64,000 bases of DNA from Owenia fusiformis (taxonomy: Eukaryota > Annelida > Polychaeta > Sabellida > Oweniidae): contig CAIIXF020000006.1 in NCBI GenBank assembly GCA_903813345.2, positions 27,845,936 through 27,909,935 on the forward strand. The letters are read 5' to 3'. The position numbers and the translations under genes were made by a program. Each line of letters starts with the position of its first letter. Position 1 is the first letter of the stretch. The notes beneath the pieces are model-generated. The model saw only the letters and a list, made by a program, of their open reading frames with translations, searched no databases and was not told the DNA's origin. This document shows positions 35,001 to 50,000 of the stretch, piece by piece.

Positions 35001-38000
35001 GGTATTCAAGAGGTTAATGTAAAATAAAAAAAAACAGAAGTGATTAGCTTTACACATTTTGAATACCTCCTCACCTATTTAACAATAATATTGATTTTAT
35101 TCATAGAGGGGTGTATATACAGAATGTCTCAAAACAGGCTAAATAAATGAAAACGACAGGCAAAATCATAGGTTCTGGGCCGATATAAAGATGGCAGCAC
35201 CAACAGAATCCAGTATTATCTTTTTCTAAATAAACACAGAGCGATTACCATGCCATCTTTATTTAAAAAAATTATATCTATCGACCTCAGCCTATGGGCA
35301 AAATTAATGGAAATCATAAATTTAACATAAAAAGTTGAAAAGTCCCTAAAAACAACAGGCGATTTTGTAAAAATAACAGGTGAAAATTGCCTGTTGCCTG
35401 CTGCTAATAAAATGAAACCACTGAAACCCCTCATTGATGAAAATTGAAACAGAAGTGTTTTGTTTTGAAGTGGCCTGTATCCTCATTGACCAATGCTCCA
35501 CTTGTGCATTTGGGGCTTTCAATCATTATGAGTGTCTGACTGATTTGATGTGAAAACACCTGATTTAACAATAACCTGGATTTTATTTTAAAAAAAGTGA
35601 AGAATTACTTTTTATCATAATTATGAACTGATTAAGAGATAAAATGACTCAACATTCCAGTTCTAATGTTTTAGACAAGTCGATGAAATAGAAATATTTA
35701 TCTGTAGAAGTTATTTACTGGGAAGGATGGAATATGAGTTTTATACTGATGACCGATATGATATTTTCCAAGGGATGGAGGGAATCAATGAAACCACATG
35801 TGACCACAGGACAAATCCAGGCTTATATGTGCATAGCCAATATATCCATTTGAATTTTTCATGGCCAAGGAAATAAAAACTTAGAATTAAACCATTCAAG
35901 TAAGTTCATTATATCAATTTCCCACGCATTTAATGCATTTAAATAAATACCTGTTTATTCAGTAAAAGCGATCTTTTAAAGAGATATAGTGGCATGCACA
36001 CAGAAGTCAGTTGAACCCTTTCACCTGTACATGACACAGAAAATATTGATCACAACTTCGCATTCATCAAATGAAATTAAACCTTTGTCCAAATGCTAAT
36101 TTTTAAGTAAAGCTGATTCACTAATCTGACCAATAACAAAAGAATCCAATCAAGTCCAGCAATCAACATCCTATTGCTTAACCTGCATGATTCATCCTTT
36201 GCCATTCACCTGTAATTTTTAATGCTGCCAAGGGGTCTTTAATCCTATATTCATTCCCCAGGCAGAGCTGCCTGCATTCAAGTACAAGTGAACTTTCCCT
36301 ATCAACAAAATAACATCAAGCAATGCTTTCAAACTCAAATAAAGTTTAACAGAATAAATTTTTAAGGAAGAAATTTGAGAAATGAAATCGAGACTCTAAA
36401 TTATGTAAAAATAGAATAAAATCAGAAAAATCATTCAAATTTTCGAGAGAAATTGAACAAATGGAAATTGATATACATTGCACTTGACTACCAGCAACTG
36501 CCTGGAGTTTTATTTAGCCAATAGCACAAAGCTATTCATAGTTCAGAATGGAATGTTGACCTATGTCATTTTACAAATAAATGTGAAGTGAAACTTCAAT
36601 GTATATAATGTTAAACCGAATATATCGACACAGGACAAATATCGATCAGTATCAGGCCAAGGAGAACAACTTGAATTGCGAGATGATTATCGTCAAAGTT
36701 CTTACGACTACAGGTGAGTAGAAAATCATTAATACCTGGAGTTAGAAATCACCGTTAAAACTGTTAGGACATTGTGACATTTATTTTGGGATTTCCAACC
36801 AATGTGGAAGTTTAACACTGGATGATATATATAAGCAGATAAGTAGACGAAGCCATTTGATTTTAAGATAACTAGTGCGTATGGTGTTTATCATCTGAGG
36901 TGTGAGGTAGGTTTGACAGTTGACAACTTTCTGATTAGCTTTTCCTGTGATATGATAAGCTACAATAGCTACATCCTTCATGGTCAGAAAGAAGTGAAAT
37001 ACCCTTGGACCAAGGATGGATAAGCTAACAACCCGGTGAATTAATTTTGACAATCATCATGAAATGTATTAGGGTTCTTTTTAAAGATTAAGAGACTTGA
37101 GATAGATTATAGACGATCGAGAAACTATATTGAAATGTATCTAGTCCAGCAAGTTCAGTATTCTGAACCCCTTACCCAGGCCTGTCAACTTGGGAACACC
37201 TAACATGAGTGACTTGGAAATGTTGAACACCTCCCCTCAAAATGTGGACACCTTGGTCCAAATCTGAACACCTTGATCCAAATTTTGAACACCTTGGTTT
37301 AGATTTTATTACATCTTGCCAAATTTTGAACACCTCAAAATTTTCACGCTCCCTACGCTCGCGTTTCAAACATCCATCAACGGGGGGGGGTAGGTACGAA
37401 AAATTTCGAAGGGAATGCGTGACATATCCGTAATTCGCGTGAAAAGTCCGAACGGAATGCGTACGTTTTTTTCCCGTCGTTCGTATTTTTGCTGTGTAGA
37501 CGATCTTTTTTAGAAAATTTTCTCCAGAAATATTTTTGCTTGACAATTACCAGGTAAAATGCGTATTTGCGTGACATTTTCTGTCACGCAAAAATAACTG
37601 GCGTGACTTCAAATTCTTCAGCAAATGCGTGACAAATACGCAAATTGCGGGACAGTTGACAGGCCTGCCTTACCCCACCCCTCTCTCTCTCTATATATAT
37701 ATTATTCCCTATATAAAATACAGGGTATAATTTTTTTTTTATTAATCATTTTTTATTTCAAGTTCATATATTATAACATTTAATTTCATACAATGAAAAT
37801 TCAACAAGGTTAATCAATTTAACATTTGTGTTGAACTTCGAAGTAAATATACCATACACAGGGCATAATAGGGACAGGGTTGACTGACTCCCCGTGCATT
37901 AGGAAGAATCATGTGGAAGAGTTCTGGACACCTGCATTCAGAGGATGTGGCATTTTATGCTGGTCTTAAGGTTTCATGTTTGCAGATCATATAACTTTTC

Positions 38001-41000
38001 TTACAGTAGGTGTATCAAAAAGAGAAACAAAGATTATGAACTAATGAAATGCATGCATTATTGTCTGGTCAAAAGAATGTTACCTTTTCAATTTTATCAA
38101 AAAATACAATGTCGGATTGAACTATGCTTGTTGGAATAGAAACACGTATCTTTATAGGAATCTTTTCTCATTCTATTTTGCCAGCCTTGTAGTCATTAAA
38201 GTATCTATTGCAGGTGTATCTTTGTGTATCTCTACATTGCACCTTGCCTGACCACTGAACCAAATACAAGCATATAAACCAATAATTAATTGATCTTAAT
38301 TACTCTAATAGGTCACAAAAATGTCACCAAACAAATCAATAATTACAATATGAATTATAAGACATGACCAATCTCTCCTGTGTTCAAGAAGCATCAAGTC
38401 TGTAAATGGTCTCATTCCAGGCCCGTAGCCAGGGGGGTTCGCAGGGTTCAGGCGACCCCCCCCCCCCCTAGCCAAAAATTCCTTCAAATCATGTAGTTTT
38501 TCACCATTTTGTGCACTTAACAAGTGATTTTAGCCATATTTGGGCCAAAATTTTCAAATGTGAACCCCCCTTGGAAATCCTGGCTACGGGCCTGCATTCA
38601 CCTTTGATAAGTGATGAAGATGTAAATGACGGAGGGGTGAGAGGTTCACACCTTGCTATATCTAATTAACAGATTTTAGAAGTGGAGAGATTACATGTTA
38701 AGTTCTCTACAATCCCTTGGAATAGCTTCAGATGAATAGATGAAGAGAGACTCTGATAAATCATAAATTGTTAAGTTCCTTTTAGAGGCATTCTCTACTG
38801 AACTTAATTGAAATAATGAGTGGATCAATTTACATGTAAAACTATCCATGGCAGGAAATGATATTATTAACGAGGAACCAGAATTGGCAACAGACACAGC
38901 ATCATTCTGTAAGCAATAGAATACACTCATATTTTCTTTGATCAAATGTTAAGACTCTATCCTCTGATCACAACTAATATTTGGATACTATCCTACACGA
39001 AAACAACACATTAATAAAATTGATTAAAATCACAATTATTAATTTTGAATACATCTTGACTTCTCCTTAGTATTTCATATTTCCAAAGAAAGCTAGTGGC
39101 AGCTCAAAGTTTGGATCTCCATTTGGACGTGACATTTAGGATATACTCACACAACACTACCAAGATGCATTCACATTTGGCAAATAGACAAGGTACGGGT
39201 GTTCATGACTATTTCTTTAAAACTGAATCTGGTCAAACATAAAATTTGGCTTTGGTCCATATCTCTGAACCTAGGCCATCAGACATCATTAACTATTCCT
39301 TCATTTTTCTGGATAATTTATTGGATGGTGATTTTGGACCGATTTCCGGCTTTGAGCAGGAGTGACAGATTCTAGTGTCTATGATTTATGCCACCATGTC
39401 AACTTCATTTAAATGGTTTTCAGTGTTAAATGTACACATGTCAATGGCAGAATGTTTACACCAAATTATATTTATTATAGGTTTTGAATATAAAAGTCAA
39501 AGACCTGTATTTCAAAAGGTAAACATGTGGGCGACAACAATACCTCTAAAAGGGTATTTTTACTGATTCAAAGACTTTCAAAACTTTGGTCTGTGTATAA
39601 AATTGTGAACAGCACATACAAACTATAATATCTTAAAGTAGTATAGCTAAAGTATTTATGTTGAACTTGAATAGATTTTTTGATTTAACACTACAACTTT
39701 GGATTTACCCAACTTTGAGACCTTGCAATAAATCACTCCAAGGTCAGGGCTTGTCGTGAATTTTTTCTGAAAATGTATGAGAATTTGAAATCGTAACAAA
39801 AAATGTTTTTCCTTAATTTCATAAAAAATATTGAAAGGAACGTCTTATTGCACTGTGGGAAAAGTAACTTAGGCTGGAGTTAAGAATTAAGACTGTAACA
39901 TTAGTAAAAGGGATGTTAAGTGGTTAAGGGTAATATACACTGTGAGTTATGTAATACACAATGGAACACAGCCAAGATCAAAATGTGGCATTGTTGAAAC
40001 CTAGATACTGTACAAACTGTGATAATAAAGTCTCTCAATATAACATTGTATCTTTTAGCCAAAGTGTAATCTCTCTCCCATATGGATTGTCCGGAATTGA
40101 AAAACAAATACATGAACCTGGTCTGGGCACTATAAAGATGAATATTATCAGGGACAGACGCACATTTCAAGTCAGAAAAATATGGGCCCCAAAAACCAAA
40201 AATTGGGCCTGGTGATTGATGTGAATAAATTATAGGCGAAACCACCTCAAATTTTCCTTTGATTCAAACATATGAACCGTCTTTAGTTCACTTCTTTCCA
40301 TTGTGCCCAATGTTGAAGGAAGACATGACATGAACCTCATGATCAAAACCATGGTTTCTTTTGAGAGTCTATTTTTCAACTTTATTTATGGATTCACATA
40401 AACTAATCAAACCACTGACGGGCAAAATGTCACTACCTGCCATTTTTACAGACACTGACCGCCATACACCAATTACCAAACACCACCGCGGCGGCAGCCA
40501 CGGAAATGTCACCTTCACAGTGGTGATATAAAAACATTTGGTTGCATGTGATTCCTCAGCAATCTACTGTATGTCGATGAATAATTACAATTAGTTCATC
40601 ATTTTTGTACTGGCTGATAATGTAAACAGGTCTGGAAATGTGATTCATTGCATGTATAATTAAGGCCTGGATGCCATATTAATTAAAATATATAAATAGT
40701 TCTTAGTTGTAATCACCTATGATTAGAGTACAAAAAATTCAAGATTCAGTCGATGATGCTTTAACAATAATAGGATCTTGATATTAACAGATTATGTTAT
40801 TATTTGTTTTGGAGAAAAAGTGTTTGTATAAGCTGAGGAAGAATGAAGGAGTGGGTTATATACAGTAGATACATGTATCATGTCAAACATATACATATAT
40901 GGGAAATATACATATGCTGGCTATATACATGTATGGGATTATCCTGTACATTAATAATGATTTACTATCTGTCATTTGGTGCATTTCACAAAGCTGCTAT

Positions 41001-44000
41001 ATTTAGATCAATATATAAGTCTATATTGTATATTGTCTGCTAACTATTAGATAGATCACATCCTATTGAGAAATTAATGGTTCTTCTATTATCACAAATA
41101 CTAGTTTTCTGCATTAGAAAAAGTCAAATTCTGTGCAGAAATTCTGGATGAAAAAATCAAATTCTGTGCCAAATTCTGCGTGAAATCCCAAATTCAGCGA
41201 TAAATTCTGCAAGCAACAGCTTCATCTGAACTATCATATAATATCTGTGAAATATGAATACACAGTATTGCATTTTACTAAACTGTAGACTCATTAAATC
41301 AATTTGAAATCTTTTGCACTAACGTTTCAGTCAAAGGTTACTTTGAGCAGGTTAAATCATCCTCAGTTCTGCTTCTTTGACATTCCTTAAAACATGTTTA
41401 ATAGTGCTCACTTTGTTAGCTAAAAAGGTCCCATTGACTAAGTATAGATATATGCATGGGAAAATATTTTTTTGCCCAAAAGGCAATAGTCTACAACTTG
41501 TTACCTTTAATTAGAGTAAAGCTTATTTCAGTACTTAATACTTAAATAATGGTACTTAACATAATTTAATGGTACCTAACTACTCTATTGGTTCAGCCGA
41601 AGACAACCAACTGCCCAACGGCAAATTTCATTTAATTTAATTTGTTGTCATCACACATTCTCGTTTTTTCATCATATCATCATTATTTTAACATCTCAAT
41701 ATACCTTTAATTTTTTCTGAATTCAAAATTTACCAAAAAGTATCAGAAAACTCAGAAAACTCAGAAAACTGTTTTCCTGATTTGTAAAGCTCGACTCCTT
41801 TTTGCTAGACAGGAGACGTCAAATAATTTCAAATGTAATTTCATAAATCACACTCTGAAGTTTTTATATGCACATGGATCAACTTCAAATACATTCAAAT
41901 AGATACCAACTCTCACCAAGTTAAGTTAACTTAATAAAAAAGATATGTTTGACAAGGCTAGACATGTCATTTATAAATAAAACATCAATACCTGTATGTT
42001 TCTTATGGCAACCCTTTCTATCATGATCCATTAGGGCATTGAATAAGGCAGATGGATAAATGTTATCCCGTTCCCGGACTATAGTCCTGCACTGAGCGCA
42101 TTCATTTGCCTGTACGATTACAACTTGGGAGAATTATCTACGCCCCTTACACTTAAGATACCTACCTCAATGCATTATAGAACTCAAGATGTAACTTCTA
42201 ATATATTGGAACCGCCGATTGTCTGGGTATATCGGCAGAACGGGAACATTTCTCTCTTTCATCTAGAGAGATTCCATCACTTTTCAAAATGGCGGTTGGA
42301 TTTAAAAGGGGAATCCCCCGTTTGGCTGTCCCGGATGTAGCCCGGAAGTACCAATATGGAGGAATATGACGGTTGAAATAAGTTAAATGTTACACGCAAA
42401 TATTGCGATCAAAAACGAAAATGTCTTCGTTCTGCCGATAAACCCAGACAATTGTGGATTCAACTACACGAAAAGAATGCTAAATTACCAAGGAATCTAT
42501 TGAAGTAGGTATCTGAAGTGTAAGATGAGTAAAAAATTCTCCCATGTTGTAATCGCACAGGCAAAAGATTGAGATGTTCACAGGACCATAGTCCGGGAAC
42601 GGGATAAGATAAGTGCAGCCAGCTTTTGCCAAGGGGGGTTCAGTTTTTTATTTCCAGGAGAGGAGGTTCAAATTTGACAATTTTGTCCAAAAATCACTTG
42701 AAAAGTGCTCAAAATGATGAAAACTGCATGATTTTGAGAGACATGGCAAGTCGTAATGATAAACCAATGTTTCCTTGCAGTCATACCTTGATGGATTATG
42801 ATGTGGCCTATGTTCACTCGAAACAATGAGACTGGTTTAAACAGGCCTGTAGCCAGAATTTGCCAAGGGGGGGGGGGCATTTTTAAAAAGATTCCAGGGG
42901 TTCACTTCAGATAACTGTAGCCCAAATATGGCCAAAATCACTTGAAAAGTGCTCAGAATGGTGAAAATTGCATGATTTTTAAAGAATTATAGGCTAGGAG
43001 ATTCGCTCGAACTAAGTTTACATACAGGTTCAGATAGGAAATAGATAATCAGTGGCAGGGGACAGAGGGAAGCACTGATACAATACTAGGGCTATAAACT
43101 GATCAAGCGAATTTATAAATGACAAAATTCATGTTCTGGCACACATTAACCTTACATGTCCCAAGAAATATCTAAACGTTTACAAAAAGGATTGGACCAA
43201 ATTCAATATTATCATTTGAGATCTAAATTAATCAACTATACAAACATGAAAGTAGAAGGAAGTGGTCATTTACTTATATGTAAGAAAGGAATGTGAAACT
43301 AGACTGTGACATGTATACTTCAACTACAAAGGTACATCACTAAAAGGAAATTGGCTGACAGAACATGATAAATATATATATTTTTCTCAGGTAAGGAGAT
43401 TTAGGGAATCTATATTGTTAGTTGATGAAATAGAAAGATGCTATGAGTCTTTCATCAATTCTTACTATACAGGATGATCAAAAAAAGTTTTGAAATGGTT
43501 ATAATTGAAGGATCATCCTTATTGCCTTTAGAAATGTGAAATACTTAAAGATAGTCTTGTAAATAATGAGAATGGGAATGGGAATAATGGTCATATTTGT
43601 ACCAAAGTGAACCCACCTCCCCCTTGCATTTTTTTAAGAAATGAATCCCCCTTGGCAAAAGCTGGCTAACGGGCCTGATGGAGGGTAAGAAAGAAAAGTT
43701 TAAAATCCAACATACATGTAATCCTATTTAAATATCACAAGTTCATAGCCCACTCCCACGGTTTACCTCAAATATTTCAAATAATGATCACCTTCAAAAA
43801 ATGCTTCACTCATAATCATAAAGCTGCTTGATAAATGAGTTGACAGTGTGGAGTGTGAAACATGAAAGGCCTAGAGCATTGAGGCTACCCACATGTGAAA
43901 TGGTCATTGAATTGGCAAATATTATGGCAAATATTCAAAATAAAACATGTGGTCAAAAGTGGACCCCATATACAAAAAAATAACAACTTCTAAATTATAG

Positions 44001-47000
44001 AAATATTTAAACATTTTAAGCAATAATGAAAACATTAGAAAAAAATTGTATAAGTGGCTTGAAAGCCTGGAGTTTGATTTTCAGAATAAATAATTATAAA
44101 CTAACCCATAATCTACCCATACTGAATATTTGAACCCATAATATTGTTCGATCAACACAAATTGCCCCTTGCTGTTGCACATTTGACAAATCAATTTGGA
44201 ATCCTTTTGAATTATTCATAAAACCCTGAAACAATGCCCTCTCGTGTTCCCCAACATAACATGATCATGTGCAATTCTTAATTCTGTACAACAAAAATTT
44301 TAAAATCAATTATTATGGCATTTATCATTTCTACTGGTATAAATGAAGAATGCGTGAAGATGAAAATACACTGTAACCTATACAAAGTTTTTATGTATGT
44401 GTATAATGATGAAGATCTATCAATTTTCTTCACAAATACAGATCAATACACCCCCCCCTCCATCCCCGAACTGACTTCCTAATTCTTTTTTGAAAGTTGC
44501 AAATCCCACAAGTGAGTGATAGCAATAAAAATCTCAAAATATACACAGGGTTTTGTAGCTCTTTAAGTAGATGTAGATGCAGACATCCTGGTCTTAATTA
44601 ATATTATTTAAATGTTATCTCCCAATGATATGTTTCTAATTAGGTGAATCAAGCTTAATTACTGTCAAAATTGCCAAAATTAGTCTCACAGCTGTAATCA
44701 GAACACAAAAGGGACATGGTATACATTGGTATTCAATATTCAATGCATTGTGGAAAGAGATACTGGTGGAACTGATTGTTAGGGAAGGTGTCAAATTATC
44801 AACAGTTGTGGAAATGAGATCTAATTAAATATGCGCATGTCATTGGTCAATTCCGGGCTCAACGATGACGTCAGAAGGAATGACCATATATAGAACGTCG
44901 GTCAGATTTGGTTGACGAACACTGATTGGCGCGGTGAGTTCACAGGTTTATTTTAGTTTGAAAGAGTGGAGATGAAGCTCTCTTTTAAAGGAATATTCCT
45001 TGCCAGACCCTTTCTCTCTTGATATGGTAGCTATAATCATATATATAGTTTTCATATTTAGCAAAACATGGGAAAATGTTTTAATATGGTCAATATTGAT
45101 CATTTAAAAATCTAGTGCTTATTTCCAGTGAGCTGCCATCTTTTAAGATTTCTTGCAGGAAGTGATGTCATCAACTCTCAACTTCTATAACCTTGCCCAT
45201 AACAGTATAGGAAAATAGCACAAAATCACTTCTAGACAAGTGATCATTACTTTCTGTGCAAAAATATTTTCAGGGCTTGTCAACTTAGAATAAAAGAAGA
45301 GATTTTCAGAAGGATTAAATAAGATACAAAGTTGAAAAAGAATATTTAGCTGGTTTTGTAATTCTTAATAGCTCCTCACCTAATGCTATATGCAAAGTTG
45401 AGAGTCGATGACATCACTTCCTGTGTGAAATTTTAAAAGATGGCAGCTTACTGGAATTGAGCATCACATTTCTAAGTGATCAAATTTGACCATATCAAAA
45501 CATTTTTGCGTGTTTTGCTAAACATGGCAAGCATATATGTGGTTATAGCTACAATATGAGGAGAGAGATGGTTTGGTAAGGAATATTCCTTTAAGAAGTG
45601 AAGTCAAACGAATGCAAAGGGTAAACAAAGTTATTTTTGTTATGGTTCGATAAAATTTTAAAATGTTGATTTGTCTTTCACTTGAATATTAAAAAAAATC
45701 AACACTATTCTCTTACAAATCATTGTTTACCCCCTCCCACTAATGAAACTAACTGTTGATAATTGATGGTATGAATATCACTTGATAGATAAAATCAGCA
45801 TGTGTCCAAAGACATATACAACCATATAGTATATCAGTGACCTACCCAGGACATACAAACAATATTCATACCATCAATTATCAACAGTTGTGGAATAACG
45901 AAGTTTTGTTAGGGGGAGGGGGTAAACAATGATTTGTAAGAGAATAGTGTTGATTTTTTAATATTCAAGTGAAAGACAAATCAACTTTTTGAGTTTCTTA
46001 GATGAGGAGAGGGGGGTAAACCGTAATGAAATTAACTTTATTTTTCCATGATTGTTGATAATATCCCTTATTGTATGTTGATTGTTTCAATTTAATTGTA
46101 ATATTGCTCAAGTTCTGAAATGACACTGGACCCATGCAATGTACACAGGTATCTTTTACACAAGGAGTTATGATTCTGTACTTGTATCAGATACTCAATT
46201 TAATGCAATAATGCTTTCAAGGTAAGCATCGTTCCTTCTTTTTTAAGTTTGCAATACACCAGAAAAGAGGTAGAAGAAATATCGGAATAAATCTAGGTGG
46301 TAACTTCATAAAATGTCACTTGGAGATCAATCACAACAAAGCCCACCCTGATTTATGCAATTTTACAAATATTGTATTTAAGTGTTAGGCTCTGAGGTTG
46401 TATGTAAATCTGTATGATCTTTACAAGTTCATGTAATGCAATCCTCTTACTCCACAGGAATAACTCTTGAATTATTATGGAATGTTCTTATTTTTGATTT
46501 TTCATGGTTTTATGCAGTGAGACTCACTTAAAAATGTTACAGAAAAATTGCAGAACTCCAATCAGAAATGTGAACAGTATGTGTTTTTATCAACCGTTTA
46601 CAATTAAATAGCCCCAGTAAATAGCCTATAAAGTAGAAGCCACTTGAAAAACTGTTAAAGTTTGCATTTTTGAGATAACTAAGTAAATACATGAGATATG
46701 TAGGCGGAAGATACACTAAATGTCGTTGAACAGCAGCAGTTGATAAGGAGAGGGGGATTTACAAGGTATTTCCTCTGCCTGGACAGAGAATTTGGAAATG
46801 TGTAGAGTCTGGATGAGTTAAAAATAAAATTAGAAAAATTGTCACTAAATTAGGCCTAACGACATTTTTTAAAATCTAAAATCATCAAGTATCACTTGAC
46901 TTCATGACAAAGTTCTAATATTTGAATTGTTTCAAACTTTCACCCGAAATCAGTTTTTGTTTAAAAAAGTACACAGATGCTTCAGATTTAGAGTATTTCC

Positions 47001-50000
47001 TGTAGCGAACATTCAACAATAAGGATATAAATATTACCACAAGGAAATCAACAAGTTTAGCAACCTTGGTCCCTTCCCTGTACATGTACTTGGTCCAAGA
47101 AAATCTTCAAATATCAAAAGTTAAATTGCGATTTTGGACATCATCTAATGCAAACTTTGAATAAAACATAGATTTTGCAGGCCCATTGCCAGCTTTTGCC
47201 AAGGGGGTTGACTTCTTAAAAATTTGCAGGGGGTTCACTTTTGACAATTTTGGTAAAAGAAAATGGCCAAAATCACTAAAAAGTGCTCAGAATGGTGAAA
47301 AATTGCATGATTTTGAAAGAATTTTTGGCCAAGGTCATGCCCGTAGCCGGGATTTGCAAAGAGGGGTTCACTTTTTGAAAAATTCCAGGGGGGTCACTTG
47401 TGACAATTTTGGTCTAAAAATGGCCAAAATCACTTAAAAAGTGCTAAGAATGGTGAAAAATTGCATGATTTTGAAAGAATTTTTGGCCAAGGGGGGTTCT
47501 GATTTCTTTTTGGATTTTCTGATTTTTGAGAGACTTTTTTCTTGCATCAAGTCTGGTCAGGGTTTTGCCATATTGGTTTTATTTTACATGTACTTTCAAA
47601 TGCCCGAACAGTACAGTATATTCTAATCCATATGAATCCAAATATGTATGATAATAGGATTTTATCAAATTGACAATGATTTGGAGGAAAGCACTTTAAT
47701 AATGCACTTAGGTAGATTAAATTCATTTGCAATACATGTACTTATCATGTTATAGAGTATCTTGTCTTTATAACATTTGAGCGCAACAGGGATCCTACAG
47801 TCCAAAATAGCTGTACACCGACAAAATGCACTTTCCCATTGTAAACCATTGTAAAATATAGAATTTGTGTTTACATTAACTGGGGAACAGTTCTTCCCCC
47901 TCCCCCACCCTCCTCCCCACCCCTCAGGGAAAGGTGTTCACATCAGCAGGTTTTACTGTTAACATAGAGCTAATGAACCATGGATTTTTGAACAATACCT
48001 GTGGACTGTGAATACCTTGGACTAGGAACACCTTGTGTCATTTTTCTCAATACAAATAAGAACACCTTACAAGGGAATACCTTGGAATAGGAACACCTTG
48101 TGTCATTTTTCTCAATACAAATAAGAACTCCTAACAAGGAAACAGCTTGGAATATGCAAATCCCATGTCCTATTTTGTGCAGCTTTGGCCTTATATTATG
48201 AACATCTCTTAATGTGTTAAGCTTTAGCAAGTTCAGACAGCATTCAATATACAATAGACTAGACAAGTACAACTGAAGTTCAGGGTTAATTGCCTCAATA
48301 ATTATTGATGAATCATATTTGTAGAGCAGCTTTATTAGATAAACTTATTGAATTGCTTTTCTGGAATGCGCTTGGTGTTATGGTAGGCTCATTATATATT
48401 GTACATTTATTGAAATATAAATTTAATGAAATAATTCTATTCAGTTAGGTGAACGTTTGTATTTTCTTTCTTGAATTAAAAAAAATATATAATATGAAAA
48501 TTTAAATAAAAAATTCCGTTTTGATTAATATTATGCCATTTTGAAACATAACTCAAATTATGGTTTGTTTCTTTTAGCTGTTATTTCAATGGAATACACT
48601 CAAAAGTGCAGAATCCCTCTTATTATTATTTGACTACAAAATAACAGTAACTATAGGTGTTGACAATAGAAATCTATCAAAGGAATATTCATCATGATAA
48701 ACAAATGCGATAAATGTTGCAGGAACGGAGATATAATGTGTATTGGAATTGGAATTGTTAAGTAAGGGGATCGGAAAATTTTCAATTAAAGAAAGTTGTA
48801 CTTATTGCGCTGTATTTAAGAAAAACTAAGCAATATTGTTATTCATGCTTTAAGTGTAAGTTTATTGATTTAGAGGAATATGCATTAAGGCTTTTTTATT
48901 GCAATAAGTCAATATGACGAAGTAATTTTAATTGCTTTCGTTTTTTTGTATTTTCAGACGTGGACTAAGTAATACCTAAAAAGACCATGCAATGACTATC
49001 ACAAACAGAATGCTCCAGATGTATGAATTACCATACTAAATGCTCCCGTAGCTACATGAGATTACTATAACAACCATGGCTTGTATATGTGCCCCCTATA
49101 CGTGTAGCCCATCACTAACACCAACAACAGCGAGATTTGCCCGAGACCTCGCATACTACATTGAATCCAATGACTGCCTTAGTATCGAGGGTCTATTCTC
49201 ACAGATTGACGATAAAGGGAAGCTCCGTGATATCATCTCAGCGGAGATTCCCATTGATTATTATGGCAGGGGAACCTGTTTGCATCTTGCTTCATGGTTA
49301 GGATATACAGATATATTACAATTTCTGTTCAAGACCAAAGTTCGTGCAAATTTACCGCAATCTGATGGCCGTATTCCGTTACATGCTGCAGCAGAAGCTG
49401 GGCATACAGACACCGTGAAATTCTTGATTAATCGGTTTAATATTGAGCGTCACATCAAAGTTAGTATACAAGATAGACGTGGCCAAACAGCGCTGCATAA
49501 AGCATGTCACGGTGGACACGCAGACACTGTTAAACTCCTTATATGGTGTGGCGCTCGTGTCAACATTAAAGACATTCATGGGCAGACCCCACTGCATAAA
49601 GCAATCCATGGGGACAAGTTGAGCCTGATAGAATTTTTAGTGGTAAATGGAGCCAAAGTTAATAAACAAGACCGTATAGGCAGGACTGCACTTCATTTAG
49701 CAACCGCAGAAGGCAAAGACAATATCGCTGAGTTTTTAGTTGCCATGGGAGCTGATTTAGATATCACAAATAAGAGCCGTAATACTCCATTAGACCTGTG
49801 TGATCGTGAACTGAGACATAAACTGAAAAGGATTATGCAACGTGCGTCATTTTTAATCGATCAAGCAAGCTCAAAACCTCATAAAAACAAAAAGAAGGCA
49901 ATTTTAGAAGGAATGAAAGAGACACCACTCATATCAAAATTGAGGAACTTAGTCACATCAACCCCAACTAAGGATCTAAGATATCAGCTTATGTCGGGAA

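Noticed and set aside
37172-37546. 124-codon minus-strand ORF
   Set aside because: Lies within the hAT-like element and encodes repeats of its GAACACCTTG iterations; no protein family recognised.
47186-47437. 83-codon plus-strand ORF
   Set aside because: Encoded by two adjacent MITE copies; the peptide repeats itself.
49379-49609. 76-codon minus-strand ORF
   Set aside because: Shadow of the ankyrin repeats; no independent evidence.
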